Source: Actinophytocola sp963727495
Lineage (GTDB): Bacteria > Actinomycetota > Actinomycetes > Mycobacteriales > Pseudonocardiaceae
Assembly: GCA_963727495.1 (NCBI GenBank)
Contig: CAVSGQ010000021.1
Location: 186,001-250,000, forward strand
Length of the DNA stretch: 64,000 nt
Direction: 5' to 3'
Positions within the stretch are counted from its first letter, which is position 1. Every line of letters starts with the position of its first letter. Below, piece by piece: positions 22,628 to 30,971 of this stretch. The notes under the pieces were generated by a model. That model was not told the DNA's origin, made no database searches, and saw nothing but the letters and a program-made list of their open reading frames with translations. The position numbers and the translations under genes are program-made.

Positions 22628-23425
22628 ATGGAGACATTCGACTGGCGCGGGCGCGAGGTCGCCTGGGAACGGACCGGCTCGGGGCCGCCGGTCGTGTTCT
22701 GCCACGGCACCCCCTGGTCCTCGCGGCTCTGGGCGCCCTTCGCGCGGGGGCTGGCCCGGGAGTTCACCGTCCACCTGTGGGACATGCCGGGCTACGGGCA
22801 GTCGTCCAAGCACCCCGGGCACGCGGTCGACCTCGGCACCCAGGGGGAGCTGTTCGCCGACCTGCTGGCCCACTGGGACCTGGCCCGCCCGCGGGTCGTC
22901 GCGCACGACTACGGCGGCGCGGTCGCGCTGCGCGCCCACCTGCTCCACGGCCGCGCGTACGCCTCGCTCACCCTCGTCGACGTGGTGGCGCTGCGACCCT
23001 GGGGATCCGACTTCTTCCGGCTCGTCCGGCGGCACGCCGACGTCTTCGCCGCCCAGCCCGCCGCCGTCCACCGGGGCGCGGTCGAGGCCTACATCCGCAC
23101 GGCGGCCCACCGGCCGCTCGCCGACGACCAGCTCCACACGCTGACCGCCCCCTGGCTGACCCCCGACGGCCGGCCGGCCTTCTACCGGCAGATCGCCCAG
23201 GCCGACGAGCGCTACACCGACGAGATCCAGGACCGCTACGGCGAACTCGACCTGCCCGTCACCGTCATCTGGGGCGAGGAGGACACCTGGATCCCCGTCG
23301 ACCGGGCGCACCGGCTCGCCGCGATGATCCCCGGTGCGCGCGCGGAGACCATCCCCGGCGCGGGCCACCTCGTCCAGTGCGACGCCCCCGCCGAGCTCGC
23401 CCTCGCCCTGCGGCGGTCGCTGTGA
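22628..23425 (+). CDS. Alpha/beta-hydrolase, haloalkane dehalogenase-like
   Basis: 265 residues from ATG 22628. The oxyanion segment VVFCHGTPWSS, nucleophile elbow VVAHDYGGAVAL with Asp instead of Ser, acid region WGEEDTWIP and base GAGHLVQCDAP match the Asp-nucleophile branch (haloalkane dehalogenases and epoxide hydrolases). The substrate cannot be read from sequence. Its stop overlaps the next start by GTGA, so the two genes are coupled. Confidence 0.88.
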   Translation: METFDWRGREVAWERTGSGPPVVFCHGTPWSSRLWAPFARGLAREFTVHLWDMPGYGQSSKHPGHAVDLGTQGELFADLLAHWDLARPRVVAHDYGGAVALRAHLLHGRAYASLTLVDVVALRPWGSDFFRLVRRHADVFAAQPAAVHRGAVEAYIRTAAHRPLADDQLHTLTAPWLTPDGRPAFYRQIAQADERYTDEIQDRYGELDLPVTVIWGEEDTWIPVDRAHRLAAMIPGARAETIPGAGHLVQCDAPAELALALRRSL

Positions 23426-24498
23426 GAACGCTCACCGCCGCCGCGACCCGGAAGGCCCGCGCCGCCGCCCAGGGCCTCGGCGGCTCGGCGACCACCGTCG
23501 CCGACGCCGTACGCCGCGTCGTCGGGTTGCAGGCCCAGGACGTCCGGGCCAACCGGCTCGCCGTGCGCGCCCGCACCAGCGGGCTGACCGCCGCCGACGT
23601 CGACGAGGCGTGCCGCCGCAAGGACGTCGTGCGGACCTGGGCCATGCGCGGCACCCTGCACATGCTCGCCGCCGAGGACTTCGGGTGGGTCAACGGTCTG
23701 CTCGGCCCCCACTTCGCCGCGCGCGGCGCGCCCCGGCGCCGGCAGCTGGGGCTCGACGACCGCGTCCTCGAGCGGGCCACCGAGGCGTTCGACCAGGTCG
23801 CGACCGAGCCGCTGACCCGGGCCGAGCTCGTCGAGCGCCTCGCCGGCCACGGCGTCGTGCTCGACCCCCGCAGCCAGGCGCCCGCCCACCTGCTCGGCTA
23901 CGCCGCCAACACCGGCCAGCTCTGCCGCGGCCCGGACACCGCCCGGGACGAGCCGACCTACGTGCTCGTCCGCGAGTGGCTCGGACCCCAGCCGCCCGTC
24001 GACGCCGACGAGGCGCTGTGCCGCCTCGCCCGGCGCTACCTGCGCGGCCACGGGCCGGCGACGCCGGACGATCTCGCCATGTGGGCGGGCCTGCCGGTCA
24101 CCTCCGCCCGGAAGGCGTTCGACGCGATCGGCGGGGAGGTCGAGCACGTCGAGGCCGCCGGCGTGCCCTCCGCGGCGCCGGCCGGGGAGGACCCGCCGGG
24201 CGCGCCGGTCCGGCTGCTCGGGCACTTCGACGCCTACCTCCTCGGCTACCGCGGCCGCGACCTCGCCGTCCCGAAGGACCACCGGAGCGCCGTTCAGGCT
24301 GGTGGTGGCTTCGTGATGCCCGTCGTGCTGGTCGAGGGGCAGGCCGTCGGCACCTGGCGCTCGAGGTCGGCGAAGGGCATGATCACCGTCGACCCGGTCG
24401 CGTTCGGCGGTCGGAAAATTCCCGATCTGCGTAACGAGGTGGCCGACATCGGACGATTCCTCGGCCGGCAGGCCGTGCTCGGAAACCCGGCCGGGTGA
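23422..24498 (+). CDS. Winged-helix DNA-binding protein of the AlkZ (DNA glycosylase) family
   Basis: 358 residues from GTG 23422. Conserved features of the HTH_42/AlkZ family: VVGLQAQD near residue 35 (the catalytic QxQ), the TWAMRGTLHML motif, and a C-terminal LLGHFDAYLLGYRGRDLAVP. AlkZ enzymes excise crosslinked or alkylated bases; many relatives in actinomycetes are uncharacterised. The overlapping upstream hydrolase suggests joint handling of an alkylating or halogenated compound (inference). Confidence 0.85.
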   Translation: MRTLTAAATRKARAAAQGLGGSATTVADAVRRVVGLQAQDVRANRLAVRARTSGLTAADVDEACRRKDVVRTWAMRGTLHMLAAEDFGWVNGLLGPHFAARGAPRRRQLGLDDRVLERATEAFDQVATEPLTRAELVERLAGHGVVLDPRSQAPAHLLGYAANTGQLCRGPDTARDEPTYVLVREWLGPQPPVDADEALCRLARRYLRGHGPATPDDLAMWAGLPVTSARKAFDAIGGEVEHVEAAGVPSAAPAGEDPPGAPVRLLGHFDAYLLGYRGRDLAVPKDHRSAVQAGGGFVMPVVLVEGQAVGTWRSRSAKGMITVDPVAFGGRKIPDLRNEVADIGRFLGRQAVLGNPAG

Positions 24499-24658
24499 TG
24501 CGCGGAAGTGCCCCTTGACAGCGATGTCCTAATAGCACAGTCGGATTCTTAGCCCAGACGGGGTACAGTTACCCGACCGTGACATGCCCACTCGGAGGGC
24601 ATCGTCACTCTACGGTGGATTTGACCTGGTTGTCGCCACGGACGGCCTAGGAGAGTGC

Positions 24659-27316
24659 ATGCCTGAGACGGCACCCGAACGCACGGTACCGGCCGAGCCG
24701 TCCGCCGAGACGGACGTGGCGGTCGACCGGCGTTTCGGCGTCTTCTCGGTGGTCGTCCTGGTCGTCGGGGTGGTCGCGGCCGTGCTCATGTCCTGGTGGC
24801 TGCCGCTGCACCCGAGCACCGGGCAGATCGGCACCGGCCTGCTGCTGGTCCTCGCCTTCCTGGTCGTCGAGCAGCTCTCGGTCAACATCGACGTGCGCGG
24901 CGGCGTCTCCTGGACGATCTCCTTCACCGAGATACCCCTGGTCATCGGCCTGTTCGTGGCGCCGTTCCAGATCGTGCTGGCCGCGCACCTGATCGCCGGC
25001 GTCGGCACCCTGCTCGCCCGGCGGGTGCAGGACCGCGTCCTCTACAACACCGGCGCGGAGATCCTCGAGATCACCAGCGCGTTCGCGGTCTTCACCGTCG
25101 CCGGCACCATCCTGCAGGGCGCCGGCCCGAAGTGGGTCGCCGCGTACCTCGGCGCGATCAGCGCCCCGATCGCCAGCACGCTGCTCGCCCTCGCCGCCGT
25201 CTACTTCCTCGGCCGCCGGATGCGCGTCGGCGCGGCCACCAAGCTGGTCTTCCGCACGCTCGTCCTCGGCCTGGTCAACGCCTCGGTCGGGGTCGTCGGC
25301 TACGAGGTCGCCACCAACGTCGACCACGGCCTGCCGCTCGTGCTGGCCACCCTCGGCGGCGTCTGGGCCCTCTACCTCGCCTACTCCGGCCTGCTGCGCG
25401 AGCAGCGCGACCTCGAGGCGCTGTCCGAGGTCAGCCTGATCGTCGCCCGGTCCGGCCGGCGTGCGGCGGCCCGCCCCGCCACCGGGCAGGACGCCGCGAC
25501 CGCGATCCGGTCCGACGACTGGCTCGGCATCGCGCAGCGCATCCGCGACCAGCTCGGCGCCGCGCGCGTGGTGCTGCGGCTGCGGTTCGACGCGCAGGGC
25601 CCGATGCACACCGTCGCGGCCGGCAACGACCTGCCCGACGACCTGGTCGACCTGGACCCCGCCGGCAGCCGGTCCGACGCGCTGCTGCGGCTGCCGGGCT
25701 CGCACGTGCGCCACTTCCGGCGCATCGACGCGCTGCCCGAGATCCGCCAGGCGCTGGTGCGGCGCGACGCCCACGAGGCGCTGGTCGTGCCGCTGCGCAG
25801 CGCGAGCCACCTGCTCGGCGTCGTCGAGGCGCACGACAAGCTGTCCCGCTGGCGCGGGTTCGGCCAGGCCGACATCCGGATGATCGGCACCACCGCGAGC
25901 CACCTGGCCACCGCGCTGGACAACCGCCGGCTGCTGGCGACGCTGCGCCACGACGCCTACCACGACCCGCTGACCGGGCTGCACAACCGGCCCGGCTTCC
26001 GCCAGCTCGCCACCGAACTGCTGGCCAGCAACCCCGGTTCGGTCATGCTCCGGGTCGACCTCGAGGTCCAGCCCGCGATCAGCGACGCGCTGGGCTACGC
26101 CTGGAGCGACCGCATCACGATCGCCGCCGGCCGCCGGCTGCGCGACGCGCTCGGCCCGGACACCCCGCTGGCCCGCCTCGAGGGCGGCGCGTTCGCGGCG
26201 CTGCTCGTCGACGCCGACTTCGAGCATGCCCAGGCCGTCGCCGAGAGGCTGGTGGCGAGCCTGTCGGTGCCCTACCCGGTCGACCGGCTGACCGTCGAGG
26301 CGGGCGTGGTCGTCGGCTACTCCTCGTCCGCGATGGCCGACGGCGTGATGTTCTCCGACGCCGCGGGCACGGGCGACGGCCCGATCACCGAGCTCGACGT
26401 CGACGAGCTGCTCAAGCGCGCCGACGTGGCGCTGCGCGCGGCCAAGTCCAGCGGCGAGCAGGTCCGCGCGTACATGCCGAGCATGGGCCAGATCTTCCTG
26501 CGTCGCTTCCAGCTGGTCACCCAGTTCCGCCAGGCGCTCGAGTCCGGCCAGGTCAGCGTGCACTACCAGCCGAAGGTGGCGCTGCCGCGCCGCGAGGTGC
26601 TCGGCGTCGAGGCGCTGGTGCGCTGGCGCCACCCCGAGTTCGGCGACCTGCACCCGGACGAGTTCGTGCCGGCCGTCGAGGCCGCCGGCCTGGTCGACGC
26701 GCTCACCGAGTTCGTGCTGGACAGGGCGCTGATCCGGGTGCGCAAGTGGATGGACCGCCGGCTGCGCATCGGCGTCGCGGTGAACCTGAGCGTGCGCAGC
26801 CTGGCCGACCTGGAGTTCCCCAACCGGGTCTCCGCCGCGCTGCAGCGCCACCGCGTGCCGCCCGAGCTGCTGACCCTGGAGCTCACCGAGTCCGGCGTGA
26901 TGGCCGACCCGCAGCGCGCGCTGCCGGTGCTGCGGGCGCTGCACAACCTGGGCGTGGTGCTGGCGGTCGACGACTTCGGCACCGGGTACTCGTCGCTGGC
27001 CTACCTGCGCCAGCTACCGGTGGACGAGGTGAAGATCGACAAGAGCTTCGTGTTCGGCATGGGCAGCGACCTGGGCGACCTGGCGGTGGTCCGGTCGATC
27101 GTCGAGCTCGGCCACTCGCTGGGCCTGACGGTGGTCGCCGAGGGCGTCGAGGAGGACGCGGCGCGCGACCAGCTGGCCACCATGGGCTGCGACGTCGCGC
27201 AGGGCTACCTGATCTCGCGCCCGCTGTCCGAGGAGCGGCTGGAGGCATGGCTGCAGGCCCGCACCTCGCAGGCGAAGAACCTGCGCGACGAGCTGGTCCT
27301 CACCCTGCTGTCCTGA
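24659..27316 (+). CDS. Membrane GAF-GGDEF-EAL protein, probable c-di-GMP phosphodiesterase
   Basis: 885 residues from ATG 24659 (AGGAGAG upstream). About eight hydrophobic helices lie within residues 25-260, then a GAF-like domain (about 285-425), a GGDEF domain and an EAL domain. The GGDEF site reads RLEGGAFA, near residue 507, so cyclase catalysis is unlikely. The EAL half is intact: EALVRW (Glu651), LTLELTESG, DDFGTGYSSL, KIDKSF and VVAEGVE. It is therefore expected to hydrolyse cyclic di-GMP under membrane or ligand control. Monocistronic. Confidence 0.93.
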   Translation: MPETAPERTVPAEPSAETDVAVDRRFGVFSVVVLVVGVVAAVLMSWWLPLHPSTGQIGTGLLLVLAFLVVEQLSVNIDVRGGVSWTISFTEIPLVIGLFVAPFQIVLAAHLIAGVGTLLARRVQDRVLYNTGAEILEITSAFAVFTVAGTILQGAGPKWVAAYLGAISAPIASTLLALAAVYFLGRRMRVGAATKLVFRTLVLGLVNASVGVVGYEVATNVDHGLPLVLATLGGVWALYLAYSGLLREQRDLEALSEVSLIVARSGRRAAARPATGQDAATAIRSDDWLGIAQRIRDQLGAARVVLRLRFDAQGPMHTVAAGNDLPDDLVDLDPAGSRSDALLRLPGSHVRHFRRIDALPEIRQALVRRDAHEALVVPLRSASHLLGVVEAHDKLSRWRGFGQADIRMIGTTASHLATALDNRRLLATLRHDAYHDPLTGLHNRPGFRQLATELLASNPGSVMLRVDLEVQPAISDALGYAWSDRITIAAGRRLRDALGPDTPLARLEGGAFAALLVDADFEHAQAVAERLVASLSVPYPVDRLTVEAGVVVGYSSSAMADGVMFSDAAGTGDGPITELDVDELLKRADVALRAAKSSGEQVRAYMPSMGQIFLRRFQLVTQFRQALESGQVSVHYQPKVALPRREVLGVEALVRWRHPEFGDLHPDEFVPAVEAAGLVDALTEFVLDRALIRVRKWMDRRLRIGVAVNLSVRSLADLEFPNRVSAALQRHRVPPELLTLELTESGVMADPQRALPVLRALHNLGVVLAVDDFGTGYSSLAYLRQLPVDEVKIDKSFVFGMGSDLGDLAVVRSIVELGHSLGLTVVAEGVEEDAARDQLATMGCDVAQGYLISRPLSEERLEAWLQARTSQAKNLRDELVLTLLS

Positions 27317-27380
27317 CCGGGTATCCCGATTTCGCCGCCGGGTGCGCACCCTGTACAGTCATCACGGCTCACGCGGGCAG

Positions 27381-27453
27381 GCCCCAATAGCTCAGTCGGC
27401 AGAGCGTCTCCATGGTAAGGAGAAGGTCTACGGTTCGATTCCGTATTGGGGCT
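27381..27453 (+). tRNA. tRNA-Thr (GGT)
   Basis: Acceptor GCCCCAA/TTGGGGC; anticodon stem TCTCC/GGAGA with loop ATGGTAA giving GGT; TTCGATT T loop. CCA is not encoded. First of the tRNA-Thr/tRNA-Met/rpmG cluster. Confidence 0.96.
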
Positions 27454-27496
27454 CGCGAATACACTTGGGAGACGCAAGTCCCTCCGCAGGGGACCT

Positions 27497-27569
27497 GGCG
27501 GTGTAGCTCAGTCGGTAGAGCAAGCGGCTCATAATCGCTGTGTCGCCGGTTCAAGTCCGGCCACCGCTA
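27497..27569 (+). tRNA. tRNA-Met (CAT), elongator type
   Basis: Acceptor GGCGGTG pairs with CACCGCT (one G-U); anticodon loop CTCATAA gives CAT; TTCAAGT T loop. Its position before rpmG matches elongator metT of actinomycetes. Confidence 0.93.
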
Positions 27570-27598
27570 CGCGGGTGAGATGAGAGAGAGGCAAGGCC

Positions 27599-27763
27599 GT
27601 GGCTGCCAGCGACGTGCGACCGAAGATCACGTTGGCGTGCGAGGAGTGCAAACACCGCAACTACATCACCAAGAAGAACCGGCGCAACGACCCGGACCGC
27701 TTGGAGATGAAGAAGTTCTGCCCGAACTGCGGCAGGCACCGCACGCACAAGGAAACCCGCTAG
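27599..27763 (+). CDS. rpmG: 50S ribosomal protein L33
   Basis: 54 residues from GTG 27599. KITLACEECKHRNYITKKNR and FCPNCGRHRTHKETR give the L33 family with both CxxC pairs, so this is the zinc-containing (C+) form. hadA begins on the next base after its stop. Confidence 0.95.
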   Translation: MAASDVRPKITLACEECKHRNYITKKNRRNDPDRLEMKKFCPNCGRHRTHKETR

Positions 27764-28211
27764 GTGCCGCTGGACCCGTCCTACGTCGGGCACACCTACC
27801 CGCGGTCGGAGACCTACCAGATCGGCCGGGAGAAGATCCGGGAGTTCGCGGACGCCATCGGTGACCCGCATCCGATGTACCGCGACGTGGACGCCGCCAA
27901 GGCGGCCGGACATCCCGACGTGATCGCCCCGCCGACGTTCGTGATGGTGCTGTTCAACGCCTACGCCCTCGAGGCCGTGGTCACCGACCCGAGGGCTCGG
28001 ACTCGACTACGACCGCATGGTGCACGGCGACATGAGCTTCGACTACACGCGGCCCGTGCAGGCCGGCGACCAGCTCGCCGTCACCACCCACATCGACGAG
28101 ATCATGTCCCGCGCGGGCAACGACTTCCTCATCCTGCGCGCGGACATCGACACCGCCGACGGCGAGCGGGTGGTCACCGCCCGCGCCCAGCTCGTGGTCC
28201 GGGCCGCCTGA
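27764..28211 (+). CDS. hadA: (3R)-hydroxyacyl-ACP dehydratase subunit HadA (frameshifted as given)
   Basis: Hot-dog fold N-terminal dehydratase (MaoC_dehydrat_N type). PSYVGHTYPRSETYQIGREK through APPTFVMVLFNAY is clear, and the second half reads DYDRMVHGDMSFDYTRPVQAGDQ in another frame. One extra base near 27992, in CCCGAGGGCTCGG, breaks the frame; the 448-nt length is one over a multiple of three. HadA pairs with HadB in the FAS-II elongation cycle. No hadC follows, unlike in mycobacteria. Whether the shift is real or a base-call error is undecided. Confidence 0.85.
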
Positions 28212-28618
28212 TGCCCGAGATCACCGCCGGTGCCGAGCTGCCGCCGCTGGAGCTGCGGGTGCGCCGCGCCGACCTGGTCCGCTACGCCGGCGCCTCGCTG
28301 GACTTCAACCCGATCCACTGGAACGACCGGGTGGCCGAGCAGGTCGGCCTGCCCGGCGTGATCGCGCACGGCATGTACACGATGGCCATCGCCGGCCGGC
28401 TGGTCACCGACTGGCTGGGCGACCCGGGCCGGCTCGTCGAGTACAGCGCCCGCTTCATCCGGCCGGTCATCGTGCCGGACGACGACGAGGGCGCGCTGGT
28501 CGAGCTGACCGGCAAGGTCCGCGAGGTGCGGGAGGACGGCACCGCGCGGGTCGACATCACCGCCAGGTTCGCGGGCAAGGCCGTGCTGGGCAAGGCCATC
28601 GCGATCGTGCGGACCTGA
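28211..28618 (+). CDS. hadB: (3R)-hydroxyacyl-ACP dehydratase subunit HadB
   Basis: 135 residues, ATG overlapping the hadA stop by one base (TGATG). It has the hydratase-2 motif with catalytic Asp and His in YAGASLDFNPIHWNDRVAEQ, then GVIAHGMYTM. It forms the catalytic half of the HadAB heterodimer that dehydrates 3-hydroxyacyl-ACP. Confidence 0.93.
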   Translation: MPEITAGAELPPLELRVRRADLVRYAGASLDFNPIHWNDRVAEQVGLPGVIAHGMYTMAIAGRLVTDWLGDPGRLVEYSARFIRPVIVPDDDEGALVELTGKVREVREDGTARVDITARFAGKAVLGKAIAIVRT

Positions 28619-28621
28619 GCC

Positions 28622-28650
28622 GGCGCCTTCCGGCCGGTCCGGAAGGCGCC
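28622..28650. terminator. Bidirectional hairpin terminator
   Basis: GGCGCCTTCCGG pairs perfectly with CCGGAAGGCGCC around a 5-nt loop, between the convergent hadB and amidohydrolase genes. Confidence 0.8.
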
Positions 28651-28678
28651 ACTCGCCGGCGGGGTCCGGGCCGGAGTG

Positions 28679-29686
28679 TCAGGTTCGCGTGCGGCCGAGC
28701 TTCGCGCGTGCCGTCTCGACGTCCATGCCGTGCAGCCGCAGCAGGTTCTCGCCGAGGATCTTGCGCTTGGCGGTGTCGGTCAGCTGCGGGTAGCCGTAGC
28801 CGTCGCACAGGTCCTGCGGGATCTGGAAGTCCATGAACGCGCGCAGCGCCCACTGCGGGTGGAAGATCGGCGCCTCGCTGCCGTACACGATCTTGTCCTC
28901 ACCGCACCAGAACAGCAGCTTGCCGAGGATCTCGGCGAACATCCGCGGCGCGCGCACCAGGAAGTTGATCGTCGCCGCGAGGGAGGCGTACAGGTTCGGG
29001 TAGCGGATCAGCTGCCAGCACGTCTCGTCCAGGAACGGCAGGCCGACGTGGTAGATCACGAAGTTGATGTCCGGGAAGTTCGCCGCCGCCCCGTCCATGT
29101 CCCACGTCTGGGTGTGCTCGATCGGCTGCGGCCCGAGCGGCACGCCCTTGTGCACGCCGATCAGGTTCACGCCCAGTTCCTGGGCCTTCTCGAAGATCGG
29201 GAACGCCACCTGCGGGTCGTCCATCCGCCACGGGAACGGCGTGCCGTAGTCGTAGCGCACGTTGTAGAACTTGAACGCCTTCGCGCCGAACTCGCCGACC
29301 TGGCGCTCCATCAGGTCCAGCGCCTTGCGGCCCTCGAGCGGGTTGACCGAGCCCCACAGGATCGTGCGGTCCGGGTCGCGCTGGGCGAGCTCGGCGCACT
29401 CCTCCCACGGTGACAGGCCGTCGGCGAACAGGTCGGTCAGCGGCAGCGGCATCGCGACCAGCATGTCCGTGTCGGACTGCTCGTAGACCATCCGCCGGAT
29501 GTCCTCGATCGTCCACTTGCGCAGGAACTGCTCGGCGGACAGGTGCTCCTCGCCGTCGGGGGTCAGGGTGGCGTGGAAGGCGTAGAGGTGGTTGGCGAAC
29601 ATCTCGCCGGGGCTGCCGAAGGCGTTCTTCGACTCGAAGTTGAACGGGTGGGCCACGCCGTCGAACACGAACGCGTCGTCGATCAT
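28679..29686 (-). CDS. Amidohydrolase-2 family protein
   Basis: 335 residues from ATG 29686 (AAAGGAG seven bases upstream). TIM-barrel amidohydrolase of the ACMSD-like group: FDGVAHPFNFES at the start, WGSVNPLEG, GAKAFKFYNVRYDYG, GVHKGVPLGP, FVIYHVGLPFLDE and IVYGSEAPIFHP supply the usual His and Asp metal ligands. Such enzymes hydrolyse or decarboxylate aromatic-ring cleavage products. It is coupled by ATGA to the DUF59 gene upstream and divergent from an IclR regulator, so it is probably an inducible catabolic unit. Confidence 0.88.
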   Translation of the reverse strand: MIDDAFVFDGVAHPFNFESKNAFGSPGEMFANHLYAFHATLTPDGEEHLSAEQFLRKWTIEDIRRMVYEQSDTDMLVAMPLPLTDLFADGLSPWEECAELAQRDPDRTILWGSVNPLEGRKALDLMERQVGEFGAKAFKFYNVRYDYGTPFPWRMDDPQVAFPIFEKAQELGVNLIGVHKGVPLGPQPIEHTQTWDMDGAAANFPDINFVIYHVGLPFLDETCWQLIRYPNLYASLAATINFLVRAPRMFAEILGKLLFWCGEDKIVYGSEAPIFHPQWALRAFMDFQIPQDLCDGYGYPQLTDTAKRKILGENLLRLHGMDVETARAKLGRTRT

Positions 29687-30078
29687 GAGCGGGCTCCTTT
29701 CGCAACGGTGGTGGCGGGCCGGTGGTCGGCGATGTAGCCGTCCCGGTCGGCGACCGCGACCGGGTCGGGCAGGAAGCGGAGCGTGCGGCGGGCCGAGTCG
29801 GAGAGCCGGTCGGTGGTCCACGGGGTGTCCCACACGACCTCGACCTCGGCCGAGTCGATCTCGGGCAGCCGTTCGACGCGTTCCCGCACCTCGGTGAGCA
29901 CCCGCGCCGCGAACGGGCACCAGCCGGACGTGAGGAGCAGCTCGACCCGGGCGTGCCGGTCGTCGACGGACACGGTGTGCACCAGGCCCATGTCGACCAC
30001 CGAGATGCCCTTCTCCCGGCAGCACGGGTCGAACACGTCGGACAGTGCGGTCAGGAAGCGCTGCGGGATCTCGTCCAT
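29683..30078 (-). CDS. MIP18/DUF59 family iron-sulfur assembly protein
   Basis: 131 residues. It has the DUF59 pattern with VDMGLVHTVSVDD and a conserved Cys in LLTSGWCPFAARVL. This family (PaaD, SufT) assists iron-sulfur or metal insertion. A further Cys pair, DPCCREK, is near residue 19. Coupled by ATGA to the amidohydrolase, it may mature that enzyme's metal site or an oxygenase elsewhere (inference). Confidence 0.8.
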   Translation of the reverse strand: MDEIPQRFLTALSDVFDPCCREKGISVVDMGLVHTVSVDDRHARVELLLTSGWCPFAARVLTEVRERVERLPEIDSAEVEVVWDTPWTTDRLSDSARRTLRFLPDPVAVADRDGYIADHRPATTVAKGARS

Positions 30079-30212
30079 CCCTCGAGGCTCGCAGCGGGCC
30101 GCACGGGGAGGAAGGGCGCAGTTTTCAGATGGCGAAAAGCGCTCGTGTGGCGCGCCGTTGTGGCCTCGCGCACAATGGAGCCCTCGGCGCTGAGCTCGCG
30201 GGACGGTGACCC

Positions 30213-30968
30213 ATGCGTGAAACGGTGCCCGAGCCGTCCGACCTCGTCCGTTCGGTGTCCCGGGCCTTCCGAATCCTGGAGGAGGTCGGGGCGAGCCCCG
30301 CGCCGCTCGCGGTGAAGGCGATCGCGCGCCGCTGCGGGCTGAACCTGTCCACCGCCTACCACCTGGTGCGCACCCTGACCTACGAGGGCTACCTGGTGCG
30401 CGACGGCGCCGGGCGCTACGTGCTGGGCTCCTCGGTGGCCCGCCGCTTCCACGACCTGCAGGCGTCCTTCGACCAGCCGCCGGAGGTGCACGAGGTGCTG
30501 CGGCACCTGTCCGCGACGACCCGCCGCACCGCCTACCTCGGGCGGTTCGTCTCCGGCCGGATCCTGATCACCGACCTGGTCGAGGGCCCCGAGTCGCCGT
30601 ACCTGGAGGACCTGGAGGTCGGGCTGAACGTCGCCGCGCACGCCACGGTGATCGGCAAGGTGCTGCTGGCGTCGCTGCCCCGGGCGCGGCGCGTCGCCTA
30701 CCTCGCCGAGCAGGGCATGCGCCGGTTCACCACGCGGACGGTGGTCGACACCGACTCGCTGGAGGCCGAGCTCGCCGGTGTGGGCGCGGGCCCGGTGCTC
30801 GAGCACGGCCAGTTCCGGGACGGGGTGTCGTGCGTGGGCGCGCTCGTGCGCCGCGAACCGGCCGAGGGCTCGTGGGCGGTGGTCGCCTCGACCCGCGCCG
30901 ACGACGTCCCGCCGGACGTCATCTGGCACACCATGCGCGCCGCCGAGGACCTCGCGCCGGCGCGGTAG
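30213..30968 (+). CDS. IclR-family transcriptional regulator
   Basis: 251 residues. N-terminal winged helix (SVSRAFRILEEVG, IARRCGLNLSTAYHLVRTL) and C-terminal effector domain (GLNVAAHATVIGKVLLASL, FRDGVSCVGALVRR). Divergent from the DUF59/amidohydrolase pair across 134 bp, so it most likely controls that pair in response to an aromatic or related acid (inference). Confidence 0.92.
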   Translation: MRETVPEPSDLVRSVSRAFRILEEVGASPAPLAVKAIARRCGLNLSTAYHLVRTLTYEGYLVRDGAGRYVLGSSVARRFHDLQASFDQPPEVHEVLRHLSATTRRTAYLGRFVSGRILITDLVEGPESPYLEDLEVGLNVAAHATVIGKVLLASLPRARRVAYLAEQGMRRFTTRTVVDTDSLEAELAGVGAGPVLEHGQFRDGVSCVGALVRREPAEGSWAVVASTRADDVPPDVIWHTMRAAEDLAPAR

Positions 30969-30971
30969 CCG

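Noticed and set aside
27764..28618. A fused hadA-hadB protein
   Set aside because: The middle third is frameshifted HadA; the proper HadA second half and stop are visible in the other frame, and hadB has its own start.
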